Position numbers and translations under genes: made by a program
Part shown: piece after piece, positions 35,108 through 44,681 of the stretch
How positions within the stretch are numbered: position 1 is the first letter of the stretch
How the letters are laid out: each line of letters opens with the position of its first letter
Notes under the pieces: generated by a model
Database searches by the model: none
Seen by the model: the letters and a program-made list of their open reading frames with translations, nothing else
Told to the model about the DNA's origin: nothing
Origin: Sphingomonas sp. Y57
GTDB taxonomy: Bacteria > Pseudomonadota > Alphaproteobacteria > Sphingomonadales > Sphingomonadaceae
NCBI RefSeq assembly: GCF_001015195.1
Contig: NZ_LDES01000038.1
Span: 1-64,000 of the forward strand
DNA length: 64,000 nucleotides
Reading direction: 5' to 3'

Positions 35108-37705
35108 ATGCTCGACGCCCAATCCGCCGCCGCCGCTCCGCCGGTCATCCGCCGTGAGGACTATCGCAAGCCCGACTGGCTGGTGCCCGACGTGCATCTG
35201 GAATTCCAGCTCGATCCGGCCCGCACCCAGGTCATGGGGCGGCTGGAGGTCGTCCGCAACGGCGCCCATGCCCGGCCGCTGCGACTCAACGGCGACGGGC
35301 TGACCCCGCTCACGGTGCTGATCGATGGCGAGGCACAGGCCGACGCCTGGCGGATGGACGGCCCCGACCTTCTGATCGACCTGCCCGGCGACTCCCATCT
35401 CGTCGAGACCCGGGTGGCAATCTCGCCCGAGGCCAATTCGCAGCTCATGGGCCTCTACGCCTCGGGCGGCAACCTCTGCACCCAATGCGAGCCCGAGGGC
35501 TTCCGCCGGATGATCTTCTTCGTCGACCGGCCCGACGTGCTGAGTCGCTACACGGTGCGGATGGAAGCCGACAAGGCCCGCTTCCCGGTCCTGCTGTCGA
35601 ACGGCGACAGGACCGCGAGCGGCGATCTCGACGACGGCCGTCATTTCGCCGAATGGACCGACCCTTTCCCGAAGCCGAGCTATTTGTTCGCGCTGGTCGC
35701 GGCCGACCTCGCCGCCAATGTCGACAGCTTCACCACCAAGAGCGGCCGGCCGGTCAAGCTGGCGATCTGGGTGGTCGAGAAGGACCTGCCCAAGACCGAG
35801 CATGCGATGGCCGCGCTCAAGGCGTCGATGGCCTGGGACGAAAAGGTCTATGGCCGCGAATATGACCTGGGCGAGTTCAACATCGTCGCGGTGGCCGACT
35901 TCAATTTCGGCGCGATGGAGAACAAGAGCCTCAACATCTTCAACTCGCGCTACATCCTCGCGGACCCCGAGACGGCTACCGATATCGACTATGACGGCGT
36001 CTCGGGCGTCGTCGCCCACGAATATTTCCACAACTGGTCGGGCAACCGCGTCACCTGTCGTGACTGGTTCCAGCTTTCGCTGAAGGAGGGTTTCACCGTC
36101 TTCCGCGACCAGAGCTTCACCGCCGACCAGGGGTCGGCGGCGGTCAAGCGGATCGAGGACGTCCGCTTGCTCCGCGCAGCGCAATTCCCCGAGGATGCGG
36201 GCCCGCTCGCCCATCCGATTCGACCGGAAAGCTATATGGAGGTGTCGAACTTCTACACCGCCACCGTCTACAACAAGGGCGCGGAGATCATCCGCATGCT
36301 CCACACCATGCTGGGGCCGCAGAAATTCCGCGCCGGTTGCGACCTCTATTTCACGCGCCACGACGGCACTGCCGCGACCTGCGAGGACTTCGTCGTCGCG
36401 ATGGAGGACGCCAGCGGCGCCGACCTGACCCGCTTCCGCCTGTGGTATGCGCAGGCGGGGACGCCGCGCGTCCGTGCCACGCTGAGCCACGAGCCGGCCG
36501 GCGCCCGCGCGCTGCTGACGCTTGAGCAGACGGTACCGCCGACGCCGGGCCAGCCGGACAAGCAGCCGATGCCGATACCGCTGCGCATCGCCCTGTTCGG
36601 CGAACGCTCGGGCCGTGCCTTCGAGGAGGAGCGGCTCGTCGTCCTCGAGGACGAGCGTTGCGAAATATTGTTCGAGGGGATCGCCGAACGGCCGGTGCTG
36701 TCGATCAACCGTGGCTTCTCCGCACCCGTCATCATCGATTCGGACCGCTCGGCAGCCGACCTCGCCTTCCTGTCCGCGCACGACGACGATCCTTTCGCCC
36801 GCTATGAGGCGATGCAGCAGCTGATGGTCGACACGCTGGTCGGTGCGGTGTCGACTGGCCAGGCCGACCACGGGCCGGTGATCGACGCGGTGCGCAACAC
36901 GCTGACCGATCCCAAGCTCGATTCGGCCTTCATCGGCGAAACGATGCTCCTGCCGTCCGAGGCGTTCATCGGCGACCAGATGGCGGTGGTCGACCCCGTG
37001 GCGATCCATCGCGCCCGCGAGGCGCTGCGCCGCGATCTCGGCGGCCAGCTCGAAGGTGAGTGGCGCGACGCCTATGAACGCAGCCGGGCCAACCGCTTCG
37101 AACTGTCGCCCCAGGCGAAGGGCGCGCGGCGGCTGCGCACGATCGCGCTCGGCTTCATCATGGCAAGCGGCGCCGAGGACGCAGCCGGGCTCGCGCTGCG
37201 CCAGTTCGAGGAAGCCGACAACATGACCGACCGGCAGGGCGCGTTCGGGGTGCTGGCCAACAGCCTCGCACCGGAGCGGGACGTGGCGATAGCCGCCTTC
37301 TACGATCGCTTTCGCGACAATGGGCTCGTGCTCGACAAATGGTTCTCTACCCAGGCCTTCTCCATCCGGCCCGACACGCTCGACCGGGTCGAAGAGCTGT
37401 CGCACCATCCCGACTTCACCCTGGCCAACCCGAACCGGCTTCGCTCATTGGTCGGCGCGATGTCGGGCAACCAGATCGTCTTCCATGAGGCGAGCGGGCG
37501 CGGCTATCGCTTCCTGGCGGATATGCTGCTCAAGGTCGACGGCCTCAACCCGCAGACCGCCGCCAAGCTCGTCCCCCCGCTGGGCCGCTGGCGTCGTTTC
37601 AACGAAGGCCGCGCCGCGCTGATGAAGGCCGAACTGCAACGCATGCTCGACACGCCGGGTCTGTCGAAGGATGTCTTCGAACAGGTTTCGAAAAGCCTGG
37701 CCTGA
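35108..37705 (+). CDS. pepN: Aminopeptidase N (M1 family)
   Basis: The 865-aa zinc aminopeptidase removes N-terminal residues from peptides in the cytoplasm. The exopeptidase motif is FGAMENKSLNIFNS. The zinc site is HEYFHN (H304, E305, H308), with the third ligand Glu in LKEGFTVF 19 residues on. The catalytic Tyr region is YTATVYNKGAEII. The C-terminal half is the helical lid of E. coli-type PepN, ending KDVFEQVSKSLA. Length is in the usual range. Monocistronic, with the ATG at 35108. Confidence 0.96.
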   Translation: MLDAQSAAAAPPVIRREDYRKPDWLVPDVHLEFQLDPARTQVMGRLEVVRNGAHARPLRLNGDGLTPLTVLIDGEAQADAWRMDGPDLLIDLPGDSHLVETRVAISPEANSQLMGLYASGGNLCTQCEPEGFRRMIFFVDRPDVLSRYTVRMEADKARFPVLLSNGDRTASGDLDDGRHFAEWTDPFPKPSYLFALVAADLAANVDSFTTKSGRPVKLAIWVVEKDLPKTEHAMAALKASMAWDEKVYGREYDLGEFNIVAVADFNFGAMENKSLNIFNSRYILADPETATDIDYDGVSGVVAHEYFHNWSGNRVTCRDWFQLSLKEGFTVFRDQSFTADQGSAAVKRIEDVRLLRAAQFPEDAGPLAHPIRPESYMEVSNFYTATVYNKGAEIIRMLHTMLGPQKFRAGCDLYFTRHDGTAATCEDFVVAMEDASGADLTRFRLWYAQAGTPRVRATLSHEPAGARALLTLEQTVPPTPGQPDKQPMPIPLRIALFGERSGRAFEEERLVVLEDERCEILFEGIAERPVLSINRGFSAPVIIDSDRSAADLAFLSAHDDDPFARYEAMQQLMVDTLVGAVSTGQADHGPVIDAVRNTLTDPKLDSAFIGETMLLPSEAFIGDQMAVVDPVAIHRAREALRRDLGGQLEGEWRDAYERSRANRFELSPQAKGARRLRTIALGFIMASGAEDAAGLALRQFEEADNMTDRQGAFGVLANSLAPERDVAIAAFYDRFRDNGLVLDKWFSTQAFSIRPDTLDRVEELSHHPDFTLANPNRLRSLVGAMSGNQIVFHEASGRGYRFLADMLLKVDGLNPQTAAKLVPPLGRWRRFNEGRAALMKAELQRMLDTPGLSKDVFEQVSKSLA

Positions 37706-37791
37706 CCCGCCCCCGCCGCATCGGATCAATAAGCGCTTGACGCGACCGGCGCGTCATAGTCCGATCGCACCGGGGATTGGGGGGAATAGGC

Positions 37792-38850
37792 ATGGCGGAC
37801 GATCAGGCGGGCAGCGCGTTCCGGTTCAACGGCAGCTGGCGCGAATTTGCGCCGATCGCCTTCACCAACCTGTTGCTGATGATCGTCACGCTCGGCATCT
37901 ACCGATTCTGGGCGAAGACGCGCGAGCGCCGCTATCTGTGGAGCCGCACCGACTTCATCGGCGATCCGCTCGAATGGACCGGCACCGGGCTCGAGCTGTT
38001 CATCGGCTTCCTGCTCGTCGTGCTGCTGCTGTTCGTACCGATCATCGTCCTCCAGTTTGTGGTGCAGGGCCTGGCGATGCGCGGCCAGATCGGACTGGCC
38101 GGGCTGCTGATGCTGCTCGCCTATGCCGGCCTGATCTACCTTTACGGGCTCGCCCGCTACCGGGCGACACGCTACCGGCTGAGCCGCACCCTCTGGCGCG
38201 GTATCCGCGGCGGGAGCGACGACCGGGGCTGGGGCTATGCGCTCACCGCGATGTGGAAAACGGCGGTCGGCGCCTTCGTCTTCGGCTTCCTGATCCCCTG
38301 GTCGATGACCAGCCTGTGGAACGACCGCTGGAACCGGCTGAGCTTCGGCAACCAGAGCTTCACCGCCAGGGCCGACTGGCGCCCCATCATCGGGCGCTTC
38401 CTGCTTTTCTACCTGCTGCCGATCGCGGGTTGCATCGGCGGGGCCAGCCTGGTCGGCAGCTTCGACCCCAGCCGGCCACCCAGCCCGGCCCTGTTCGGTG
38501 CGGTCATCATCGGCGCCTTTGCCGTCTATTTCGCGATCGGCATCGTCGCGATCGTCTATTATGCCGCCTTCCTGCGCGAGGCGATCGGGGCGCTTGCGCT
38601 CAACCGGCTCCAGTTCGCCTTCACCGCGCGGACGATGGACTGGATCAAGCTGATCCTCGGCCATATCGGCCTCATCGTCGTCACCCTCGGCATCGGGCTG
38701 ATCTTCATCGGCTACAGAAACTGGTCCTTCTTCATCCGCCACCTGGAAGCGAGCGGGGAGATCGACCTCGCGGGGCTGACCCAGTCGACCACCGCGGCAC
38801 CGCGCCAGGGCGAGGGGCTGCTGGACGCGTTCGATGTCGGAGCGATCTGA
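37792..38850 (+). CDS. DUF898 (YjgN-like) membrane protein
   Basis: A 352-aa polytopic membrane protein with the YjgN/DUF898 layout: an N-terminal FRFNGSWREFAPIAFTNLLL repeat unit, RFWAKTRERRYLWS, and a second cycle FGFLIPWSMTSLWNDRWN. The internal YRATRYRLSRTLWRGIRGG is also characteristic. Function is unknown in any organism I know of. I chose the ATG at 37792 (MADDQAGS) because GGGGGGAATAGG precedes it. Its last 17 nt overlap the downstream M48 protease gene, so the two are probably made together and may work as a membrane protein/protease pair. Confidence 0.88.
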   Translation: MADDQAGSAFRFNGSWREFAPIAFTNLLLMIVTLGIYRFWAKTRERRYLWSRTDFIGDPLEWTGTGLELFIGFLLVVLLLFVPIIVLQFVVQGLAMRGQIGLAGLLMLLAYAGLIYLYGLARYRATRYRLSRTLWRGIRGGSDDRGWGYALTAMWKTAVGAFVFGFLIPWSMTSLWNDRWNRLSFGNQSFTARADWRPIIGRFLLFYLLPIAGCIGGASLVGSFDPSRPPSPALFGAVIIGAFAVYFAIGIVAIVYYAAFLREAIGALALNRLQFAFTARTMDWIKLILGHIGLIVVTLGIGLIFIGYRNWSFFIRHLEASGEIDLAGLTQSTTAAPRQGEGLLDAFDVGAI

Positions 38851-39898
38851 ACCGGCGTCGGATGCCGTTCCGGCCTGGCTCCATGATGGCCGATCCGCCA
38901 TTCGCCATGAGGTCTTCGTCGCGATAGCGGACGGACGGCTGCTGATCGACGGCTTCGATCCGGTGCCGCTCGACGCACTGCGGCGGATCGACGCGCGCGG
39001 GTTCCAGTTCGGCCGCAGCGACGTGACCGGCTGGCGACTGGGCTTCGACGCGGCGCCGCCCGATGCATTGCTGCGCCGGCTCCCTTCTGCCGGCCGCTAT
39101 GGCGGGCCGATCGACCGGATCGGGCTGTGGGCCGCGGCCGCGATCGCGCTTTGCCTTTCGGCGCTCGTCATCATCGGCGCGATCCAGGGTCTCGACCTGC
39201 TCGCACGCATGATTCCCTATCGCTGGGAACAACGGCTGGGCGATGCGATCAGCGGTGACTTCGGTACCCAAGCGTGCCGCAGCCCGGCAGGGCAGGCCGC
39301 GCTCGACGGCCTGGCGGGGCGGCTGTCATCCTCCGATCGGCCGGTCCGCGTCGGCGTGGTCGACATCCCCATCGTCAACGCGGTCGCGCTGCCCGGCGGC
39401 CGCATCCTGATCTTCCGCGGCCTGATCGACACGGCCCGCTCGCCGGACGAGGTGGCGGGGGTGCTGGCGCACGAGATCGGTCATGTCGAGCACCGCCATG
39501 TGATGGTCGCGCTGCTCCGCCGCTTCGGCATCGGCCTGCTGGTCGGATCGGGAGGGAGCGCGGCCGACTACGGCCAGGCGCTGCTCGAGTCGCGCTACAG
39601 CCGCGCGGCCGAGAGCGAGGCCGACGCCAGCTCGGTCGAGCATCTGGTCCGCGCCGGGATAAGCCCGACCCCCACCGCCCGGCTGTTCGACCGGCTCGGC
39701 CGCGACGAGGCGGCTATGCCGAAGCTGTTCGTCTATATGGCGAGCCACCCGCCTTCGGCCGAGCGTCGCGCACGTTTCGACGCGGCGGCGAAGCGGGTGC
39801 TACATCCCCGTCCGTCGCTCGACCCGGCCAGCTGGGCCGCCGTTCGCGCGATGTGCGGCGGAGCGAAGGCCAAAGGCGGGCTCGAGCTGCGCTTCTGA
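38834..39898 (+). CDS. M48-family membrane metalloprotease
   Basis: The 354-aa protein has a soluble N-terminal part, one clear transmembrane helix (about 97-120, WAAAAIALCLSALVIIGAI), then an M48 (Ste24/HtpX-like) protease domain. The zinc site is HEIGH (H213, E214, H217), with the third ligand in ESEADASSVEHL; the region after has the YMASHPPSAERRARF block typical of M48 metallopeptidases. It overlaps the DUF898 gene by 17 nt. DUF898 next to M48 is a recurring pair in proteobacteria as I recall. The protease may process or degrade membrane proteins; its target is unknown. Confidence 0.92.
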   Translation: MSERSEPASDAVPAWLHDGRSAIRHEVFVAIADGRLLIDGFDPVPLDALRRIDARGFQFGRSDVTGWRLGFDAAPPDALLRRLPSAGRYGGPIDRIGLWAAAAIALCLSALVIIGAIQGLDLLARMIPYRWEQRLGDAISGDFGTQACRSPAGQAALDGLAGRLSSSDRPVRVGVVDIPIVNAVALPGGRILIFRGLIDTARSPDEVAGVLAHEIGHVEHRHVMVALLRRFGIGLLVGSGGSAADYGQALLESRYSRAAESEADASSVEHLVRAGISPTPTARLFDRLGRDEAAMPKLFVYMASHPPSAERRARFDAAAKRVLHPRPSLDPASWAAVRAMCGGAKAKGGLELRF

Positions 39899-39991
39899 CT
39901 CCGGATTGGCCTTGAAGAGAGCCTGGTTAACATCGTCGGCGGACGCGCAAAGCGCTTCCACCTCAACCGATCAGGCTCTAAGTCCGGGCCC

Positions 39992-40726
39992 ATGACCGCC
40001 TATCTCGCCCGGCCGGACCGGCCCGCTCTCGCCTATCGCTATCGCCCCGGCCGCGGACCGACGATCGTCTTCCTGCCCGGCTATCGGTCCGACATGGAGG
40101 GCGAGAAGGCGACCGCGCTCGACGCCTGGGCGGGACGCGAGGGGCGGGCGATGCTCCGGCTCGACTATTCGGGCTGCGGCGCAAGCGAGGGCGCGTTCGA
40201 GGATTTCACCCTGGCCGACTGGCGCGACGACGTGCTCGCCATGGTTGGCGCCTTCGCCCCGGCCGGGCCGTTGATACTGGTCGGATCGTCGATGGGCGGC
40301 TGGCTCGCGCTGCTCGTTGCGCTGGCGCTGCCGGCGCGGGTGCAGGCCATCGTCGGCATCGCCGCCGCGCCCGACTTCACCGAGTGGGGTTTCTCCGCCG
40401 ACGTCGTCGAACTGCTCCGGCGCGAAGGGCGGATCGCCGAGCCGAGCGACTATTCGGACGAGCCCTATGTCACCACGCTCCGCTTCTGGGAATCGGGGCA
40501 GGCGAACCTGCTGCTCGATGGCGAGATCGGGTTCGACGGCCCGGTCCGGCTGCTCCATGGCGAGCGCGACGACACGGTGCCGGTCTCGGTGGCGCTCCGG
40601 CTCGGCAGGGCGCTTCGTTCAGGCGACGTGCAGACGACCCTGATCAAGGAAGGCGACCACCGCCTGTCGCGGCCGGGCGACATCGCCCTGCTGATCGCGA
40701 CGGTGGCCCGCCTGATGGAGCCCTGA
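39992..40726 (+). CDS. Alpha/beta-hydrolase (ABHD10-like esterase)
   Basis: A 244-aa hydrolase. The nucleophile is S100 in the GSSMGG elbow; the acid is in HGERDDTVPVS and the catalytic His is in KEGDHRLSRPGD. The oxyanion segment is FLPGYRSDMEG near the N-terminus, a pattern seen in ABHD10-type thioesterases/carboxylesterases. The substrate is unknown. The stop overlaps the TPR gene's ATG (TGATG), so the two are coupled. Confidence 0.88.
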   Translation: MTAYLARPDRPALAYRYRPGRGPTIVFLPGYRSDMEGEKATALDAWAGREGRAMLRLDYSGCGASEGAFEDFTLADWRDDVLAMVGAFAPAGPLILVGSSMGGWLALLVALALPARVQAIVGIAAAPDFTEWGFSADVVELLRREGRIAEPSDYSDEPYVTTLRFWESGQANLLLDGEIGFDGPVRLLHGERDDTVPVSVALRLGRALRSGDVQTTLIKEGDHRLSRPGDIALLIATVARLMEP

Positions 40727-41487
40727 TGCTTTCGCTGCTCGCCGCCGCCGCCATCGCCGCCGCGCCCCCGGCGGTTCCGCCGAACCAGGAAGCGCACAGC
40801 GCGCGAGGCCGCAAATGCGCGGCTTTGGCTGACGCCAACCCCACCGCCGCGATCGAGGAGGCGCAGGCCTGGGCCGCTGCCGGCGGCGGCATGGCCGCGC
40901 GCCAGTGCCTCGGGATCGCCCAGTCGACACTCGGGCAATGGCCGGCGGCGGCGGCGACGTTCGAGGGCGCAGCGAAGGACGCCCAGATCGCGATGGACCC
41001 GATGGCCGTGGTGCTGTGGATGCAGGCCGGCAATGCCGCGCTCGCGGGCGACGACCCGGCCCGCGCCCGCACCGCTTTCGATCGCGCGCTCGCGCTGCCG
41101 GGCCTGTCCGACGAGATGAAGGGCGAAGTCCATCTCGACCGCGCCCGCGCCGGCGTCGCCATCAACGACCTGCCCGGCGCCAAGGGCGACCTGGCCGAGG
41201 CGACCCGGCTTGTACCACGCGACGCGCTGGGCTGGCTGCTCAGCGCCAATCTGGCCCGGCGGATGAAGGATCTGCCGCTGGCTTTCAGTGCGATCAGGCA
41301 GGCCGCCGCACTGTCGCCCGACGATCCCTCGGTCGCCTATGAGGCCGGCAACATCGCCGCAGCTTCCGGCAATATGGCCGATGCCAGGGCCGCGTGGACA
41401 CGCGCCGCCACCGCCGCGCCCGACAGCAACGCCGGCAGGGCGGCAGCGCTGGCGCTGAAGGGCGGGGCGGGGACTTCCGCGCAATAG
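40726..41487 (+). CDS. Exported TPR-repeat protein
   Basis: The 253-aa protein begins with a probable signal peptide (MLSLLAAAAIAAAPP). The rest is about five tetratricopeptide-like helical hairpins: AIEEAQAWAAAGGGMAARQC, QWPAAAATFEGAAKDAQIA, DPARARTAFDRALALPGL, DLPGAKGDLAEATRLVP, NMADARAAWTRAATAAP. TPR proteins act as protein scaffolds, and no enzyme motif is present. Start at 40726 overlaps the alpha/beta hydrolase stop, which fixes it. A periplasmic role in envelope assembly is possible but unproven. Confidence 0.82.
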   Translation: MLSLLAAAAIAAAPPAVPPNQEAHSARGRKCAALADANPTAAIEEAQAWAAAGGGMAARQCLGIAQSTLGQWPAAAATFEGAAKDAQIAMDPMAVVLWMQAGNAALAGDDPARARTAFDRALALPGLSDEMKGEVHLDRARAGVAINDLPGAKGDLAEATRLVPRDALGWLLSANLARRMKDLPLAFSAIRQAAALSPDDPSVAYEAGNIAAASGNMADARAAWTRAATAAPDSNAGRAAALALKGGAGTSAQ

Positions 41488-41545
41488 CTTTCGCCGCGCC
41501 CGATCAGGCTCTAGACAGAAGCCCGGTCAAGCAGGGGAGTGGCGG

Positions 41546-42289
41546 ATGCGGCGGATACTGGGAGCGGCGCTCGGGACGGCGATACTGCTGGGCGCGGGAG
41601 CGGCCGAGGCCGGGCTACGCGCCGTCTACATCGACGTGCGCGAGGCGAAACAGCTGCAGATCGACGTCCACGACAATGGCGACGCCCGCATCGCCGAGGT
41701 CGGCAGCGAGGATTATGGCCTGCTGATCGGTGGCGAGTTCTTCATCGTCGACATCGAAGGCAACAAGGCGACCGTGGCGCGCCTCAAGGATGTCGCGACG
41801 GCGATCGACCGGGTTCTGCCGCCGATCTTCAAGGGCCTGTTCGACCAGGCGGCGGACGCGCGGCCCAAGGTCGCGCTGACCATCGAGCCCGGTGATCCCG
41901 GCAGCGCGGGCGGGCGCGAGGGACGCGTCTATCATGTGAAAGGGCTCGACAGCAGCAAGCCCGACAAGCCCGCCGACTATCTGATCAGCAGCGATCCCGA
42001 CCTCAAGCCGGTCGGCGCCGCGCTCGAGCAGTTCATGAACGCGGCGATCGTCCCTTCCGCGCCGCTGATCGGATCGATGGCGACCGAGATGATCGGCGAG
42101 ACGCGGACGATCTTCGCGCTCGGCACGCCGATTGACGTCGACGGCCGCTTCCGCCTCAACCTTGCCAGCAAGGCCGCCTTCCCGTCTGCCTATTTCCGCC
42201 TTCCCGCCCAGCCGCAGAGCGTAGACGCGCTGGTGCTGTCGATGAAGGCATCGATGGAGAAGGGGGACGGCGGAGAAGAGGGGAAGTAG
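41546..42289 (+). CDS. Exported protein of unknown function
   Basis: The 247-aa protein has a signal peptide (MRRILGAALGTAILLGAGAAEA, cleavage before GLRAVY near residue 22) and no other membrane helix. I do not recognise a family. The mature part has a repeated Asp/Val-rich beta pattern early on (DVREAKQLQIDVHDNGDARI, GSEDYGLLIGGEFFIVDIEG) and a more helical centre and end (EQFMNAAIVPSAP; DALVLSMKAS). It has a good ribosome site (GGGGAG before the ATG at 41546). It lies 58 nt after the TPR gene, perhaps in the same transcript, and shares an upstream 13-nt motif with the alpha/beta hydrolase gene. Confidence 0.75.
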   Translation: MRRILGAALGTAILLGAGAAEAGLRAVYIDVREAKQLQIDVHDNGDARIAEVGSEDYGLLIGGEFFIVDIEGNKATVARLKDVATAIDRVLPPIFKGLFDQAADARPKVALTIEPGDPGSAGGREGRVYHVKGLDSSKPDKPADYLISSDPDLKPVGAALEQFMNAAIVPSAPLIGSMATEMIGETRTIFALGTPIDVDGRFRLNLASKAAFPSAYFRLPAQPQSVDALVLSMKASMEKGDGGEEGK

Positions 42290-42297
42290 GACGACCA

Positions 42298-42323
42298 TCC
42301 CCCTCCCTCGGAAGGGAGGGGGA
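42298..42323. repeat. Short C/G-rich perfect hairpin repeat
   Basis: A 10-bp perfect stem (TCCCCCTCCC/GGGAGGGGGA) with a TCGGAA loop, 7 nt before the maeB stop codon (read on the minus strand). A close relative with a GC loop occurs at 61872-61893 beyond dps. There is no T-run, so it is not a classic terminator; I treat the two as a second small extragenic repeat family. Confidence 0.6.
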
Positions 42324-42329
42324 ACAAGG

Positions 42330-44591
42330 TCAGTGCGCGATCCCCGCGGCGGCGAGGAGGGCGAGAGTCATGATCTCGGCGGCGTTCGATGACATGGTCG
42401 CGATCTGGACCGGCTTCTCCATGCCGACCAGCATCGGCCCGATCATCGACCCGCGGCCCAGTTCGCGCAGCAGCTTGGCCGAGATGTTGGCCGACTGCAG
42501 CCCCGGCATGACCAGGACGTTGGCCGGCGCCGACAGCCGGTTGAACGGATAGAGCTTCATGATCGACGGATTGAGCGCCGCGTCGGGCGCCATCTCGCCT
42601 TCATATTCGAAGCTGACGCCGCGCGCGTCGAGCTCGCTCACCGCACCGCGCACGGTCTCCAGCCAGTTGCCCGACGGGTTGCCGAAGGTCGAATAGCTGA
42701 GGAAGGCGACGCGCGGCTCATGGCCCATGCGGCGCGCAACGGAGGCCGTCGCCTCGGCAATGTCGGCCAGCTCGGTTGCCGACGGACGTTCGGTCACGGT
42801 CGTATCGGCGATAAAGGTGGTGTGGTTCTGGCCGACGAACAGATGAATGCCGAGCGGCTTCTTGCCCTCGATCGGATCGAGCACGCGGCGGATCGGACGG
42901 AAGGTCTGGCTGTAGGTGCGAGTGGTGCCGGTCACCATCGCATCGGCCTCGCCAAGCGCGAGCAACAGGGCGCCGAAGATGTTACGATCCTGGTTGACCA
43001 TCGCCTGCACCTCGCGGCGCAGCGTGCCGCGGCGCTTCAGCCGGTCGTAGAGATAGTCGACCATCCGATCGATCAGCGGCGAGTTGCGGCTGTTGTGCAG
43101 CTCATAGGTCTCGGGATCGTCCACGCCGAGCTCGCGCAGCTTGTCCGGCACGTCGTCGCGGCCGACCAGAACCGGCGTGCCATAGCCGAGATTCTTGAAC
43201 TGGATGGCGGCGCGCAGCACCACCTCCTCCTCGGCCTCGGCGAAGACGACGCGCTTGGGATGAGCGCGCGCGGTCTCGGACGCGAGGGTCAGGACCGAGG
43301 TGGTGGGGTTGAGGCGCGCCTTCAGGCTGTCCTTGTAGGCGGCCATGTCGAGGATCGGCGCGCGGGCGACGCCCGTATCCATCGCCGCCTGGGCGACGGC
43401 GGCGGGCACCACCTCCATGAGCCGCGGATCGAATGGCGCGGGGATGATATAGTCGCGGCCGAAGCGCGGCGCCGCGCCGCCATAGGCGGCGGCGACCTCC
43501 TCCGGCACCTGCTCGCGCGCCAGCTCGGCAAGGGCGCGGGCGGCGGCGATCTTCATCTCCTGGTTGATGCCGGTGGCGCGCACGTCCAGCGCTCCGCGGA
43601 AGATGAAGGGGAAGCCGAGGACGTTGTTGACCTGGTTCGGATAGTCGGACCGGCCGGTCGCGACGATCGCGTCGGCCCGCACCGCCTTGGCGTCGGGCGG
43701 CAGGATCTCCGGATCGGGGTTCGCCATCGCGAAGATGATCGGGTGCGGCGCCATCGTCTTGACCATCTCGGGCGTCAGCGCGCCCTTGACGGAGAGGCCC
43801 AGGAACACGTCGGCGCCCTCGACCGCTTCGGCAAGGCTACGCTTGGTCGTGGCGGTGGCGTGCGCCGACTTCCACTGGTTCATGCCCTCGGTGCGCCCCT
43901 GATAGACGACCCCCTTGGAATCGCACAGCAGCACCTTCTCGGGGGACACGCCGACCGACTTGATCAGCTCGGTGCAGGCGATCGCGGCCGCGCCGGCGCC
44001 GTTGACCACGACGGTCATGTCCTTGAGCTCGCGCTTCGTCAGATAGGCGGCATTGATCAGGCCGGCGGCGGCGATGATCGCGGTGCCGTGCTGGTCGTCG
44101 TGCATCACCGGGATGTTCATGCGCTCCTTGAGCGCCTGTTCGATGATGAAGCATTCGGGGGCCTTGATGTCCTCAAGGTTGATGCCGCCGAACGAGGGTT
44201 CGAGCAGCGCCACCGCGTTGATGAACGCCTCGGGGTCCTCCGTGGCCAGTTCGAGGTCGATCGAATCGACGTCGGCGAAGCGCTTGAACAGGACGGCCTT
44301 GCCTTCCATCACCGGCTTGGACGCGAGCGCGCCGAGGTTGCCGAGCCCGAGGATGGCGGTGCCGTTCGAGATGACCGCGACGAGATTGCCCTTGGCGGTA
44401 TAGTCGTAGGCGGTGGCGGGATCGGCGGCGATCGCCTTCACCGGAACGGCGACGCCCGGCGAATAGGCAAGGCTCAGGTCACGCTGCGTCGCCATCGGCT
44501 TCGACGCGACGATCTCGATTTTTCCCGGCCGGCCGGTCGAATGGAAGAACAGCGCCTCCCGGTCGGAAAATTGCACCTTGCTGTCGCTCAT
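42330..44591 (-). CDS. maeB: NADP-dependent malic enzyme with phosphotransacetylase-like domain
   Basis: Converts malate to pyruvate plus CO2 and NADPH. The 753-aa protein is the MaeB type: a malic-enzyme half (residues about 1-430) with [32 protein letters not shown] and [16 protein letters not shown] (dinucleotide site), followed by a phosphotransacetylase-like half. The latter, from about 440, has [14 protein letters not shown] and [14 protein letters not shown] but is usually not catalytic in this enzyme and serves regulation. The start at 44591 ([16 protein letters not shown]) fits the family; the frame runs upstream to 44690. Diverges from mutS with 90 nt between. Confidence 0.95.
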   Translation of the reverse strand: MSDSKVQFSDREALFFHSTGRPGKIEIVASKPMATQRDLSLAYSPGVAVPVKAIAADPATAYDYTAKGNLVAVISNGTAILGLGNLGALASKPVMEGKAVLFKRFADVDSIDLELATEDPEAFINAVALLEPSFGGINLEDIKAPECFIIEQALKERMNIPVMHDDQHGTAIIAAAGLINAAYLTKRELKDMTVVVNGAGAAAIACTELIKSVGVSPEKVLLCDSKGVVYQGRTEGMNQWKSAHATATTKRSLAEAVEGADVFLGLSVKGALTPEMVKTMAPHPIIFAMANPDPEILPPDAKAVRADAIVATGRSDYPNQVNNVLGFPFIFRGALDVRATGINQEMKIAAARALAELAREQVPEEVAAAYGGAAPRFGRDYIIPAPFDPRLMEVVPAAVAQAAMDTGVARAPILDMAAYKDSLKARLNPTTSVLTLASETARAHPKRVVFAEAEEEVVLRAAIQFKNLGYGTPVLVGRDDVPDKLRELGVDDPETYELHNSRNSPLIDRMVDYLYDRLKRRGTLRREVQAMVNQDRNIFGALLLALGEADAMVTGTTRTYSQTFRPIRRVLDPIEGKKPLGIHLFVGQNHTTFIADTTVTERPSATELADIAEATASVARRMGHEPRVAFLSYSTFGNPSGNWLETVRGAVSELDARGVSFEYEGEMAPDAALNPSIMKLYPFNRLSAPANVLVMPGLQSANISAKLLRELGRGSMIGPMLVGMEKPVQIATMSSNAAEIMTLALLAAAGIAH

Positions 44592-44681
44592 GGAACGGCC
44601 CCCTCGACGCCTTGTCAGATGTTTGCCCGCCCCGCTTTTGAGGCATGGCCCGGGAGTCCACAAGTCGCTATCAGCGTCGGC

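Noticed and set aside
42720-44681. In-frame extension of mutS upstream by about 650 codons
   Set aside because: It is antisense to maeB and carries no MutS homology. The start at 44682 gives a normal-length MutS.
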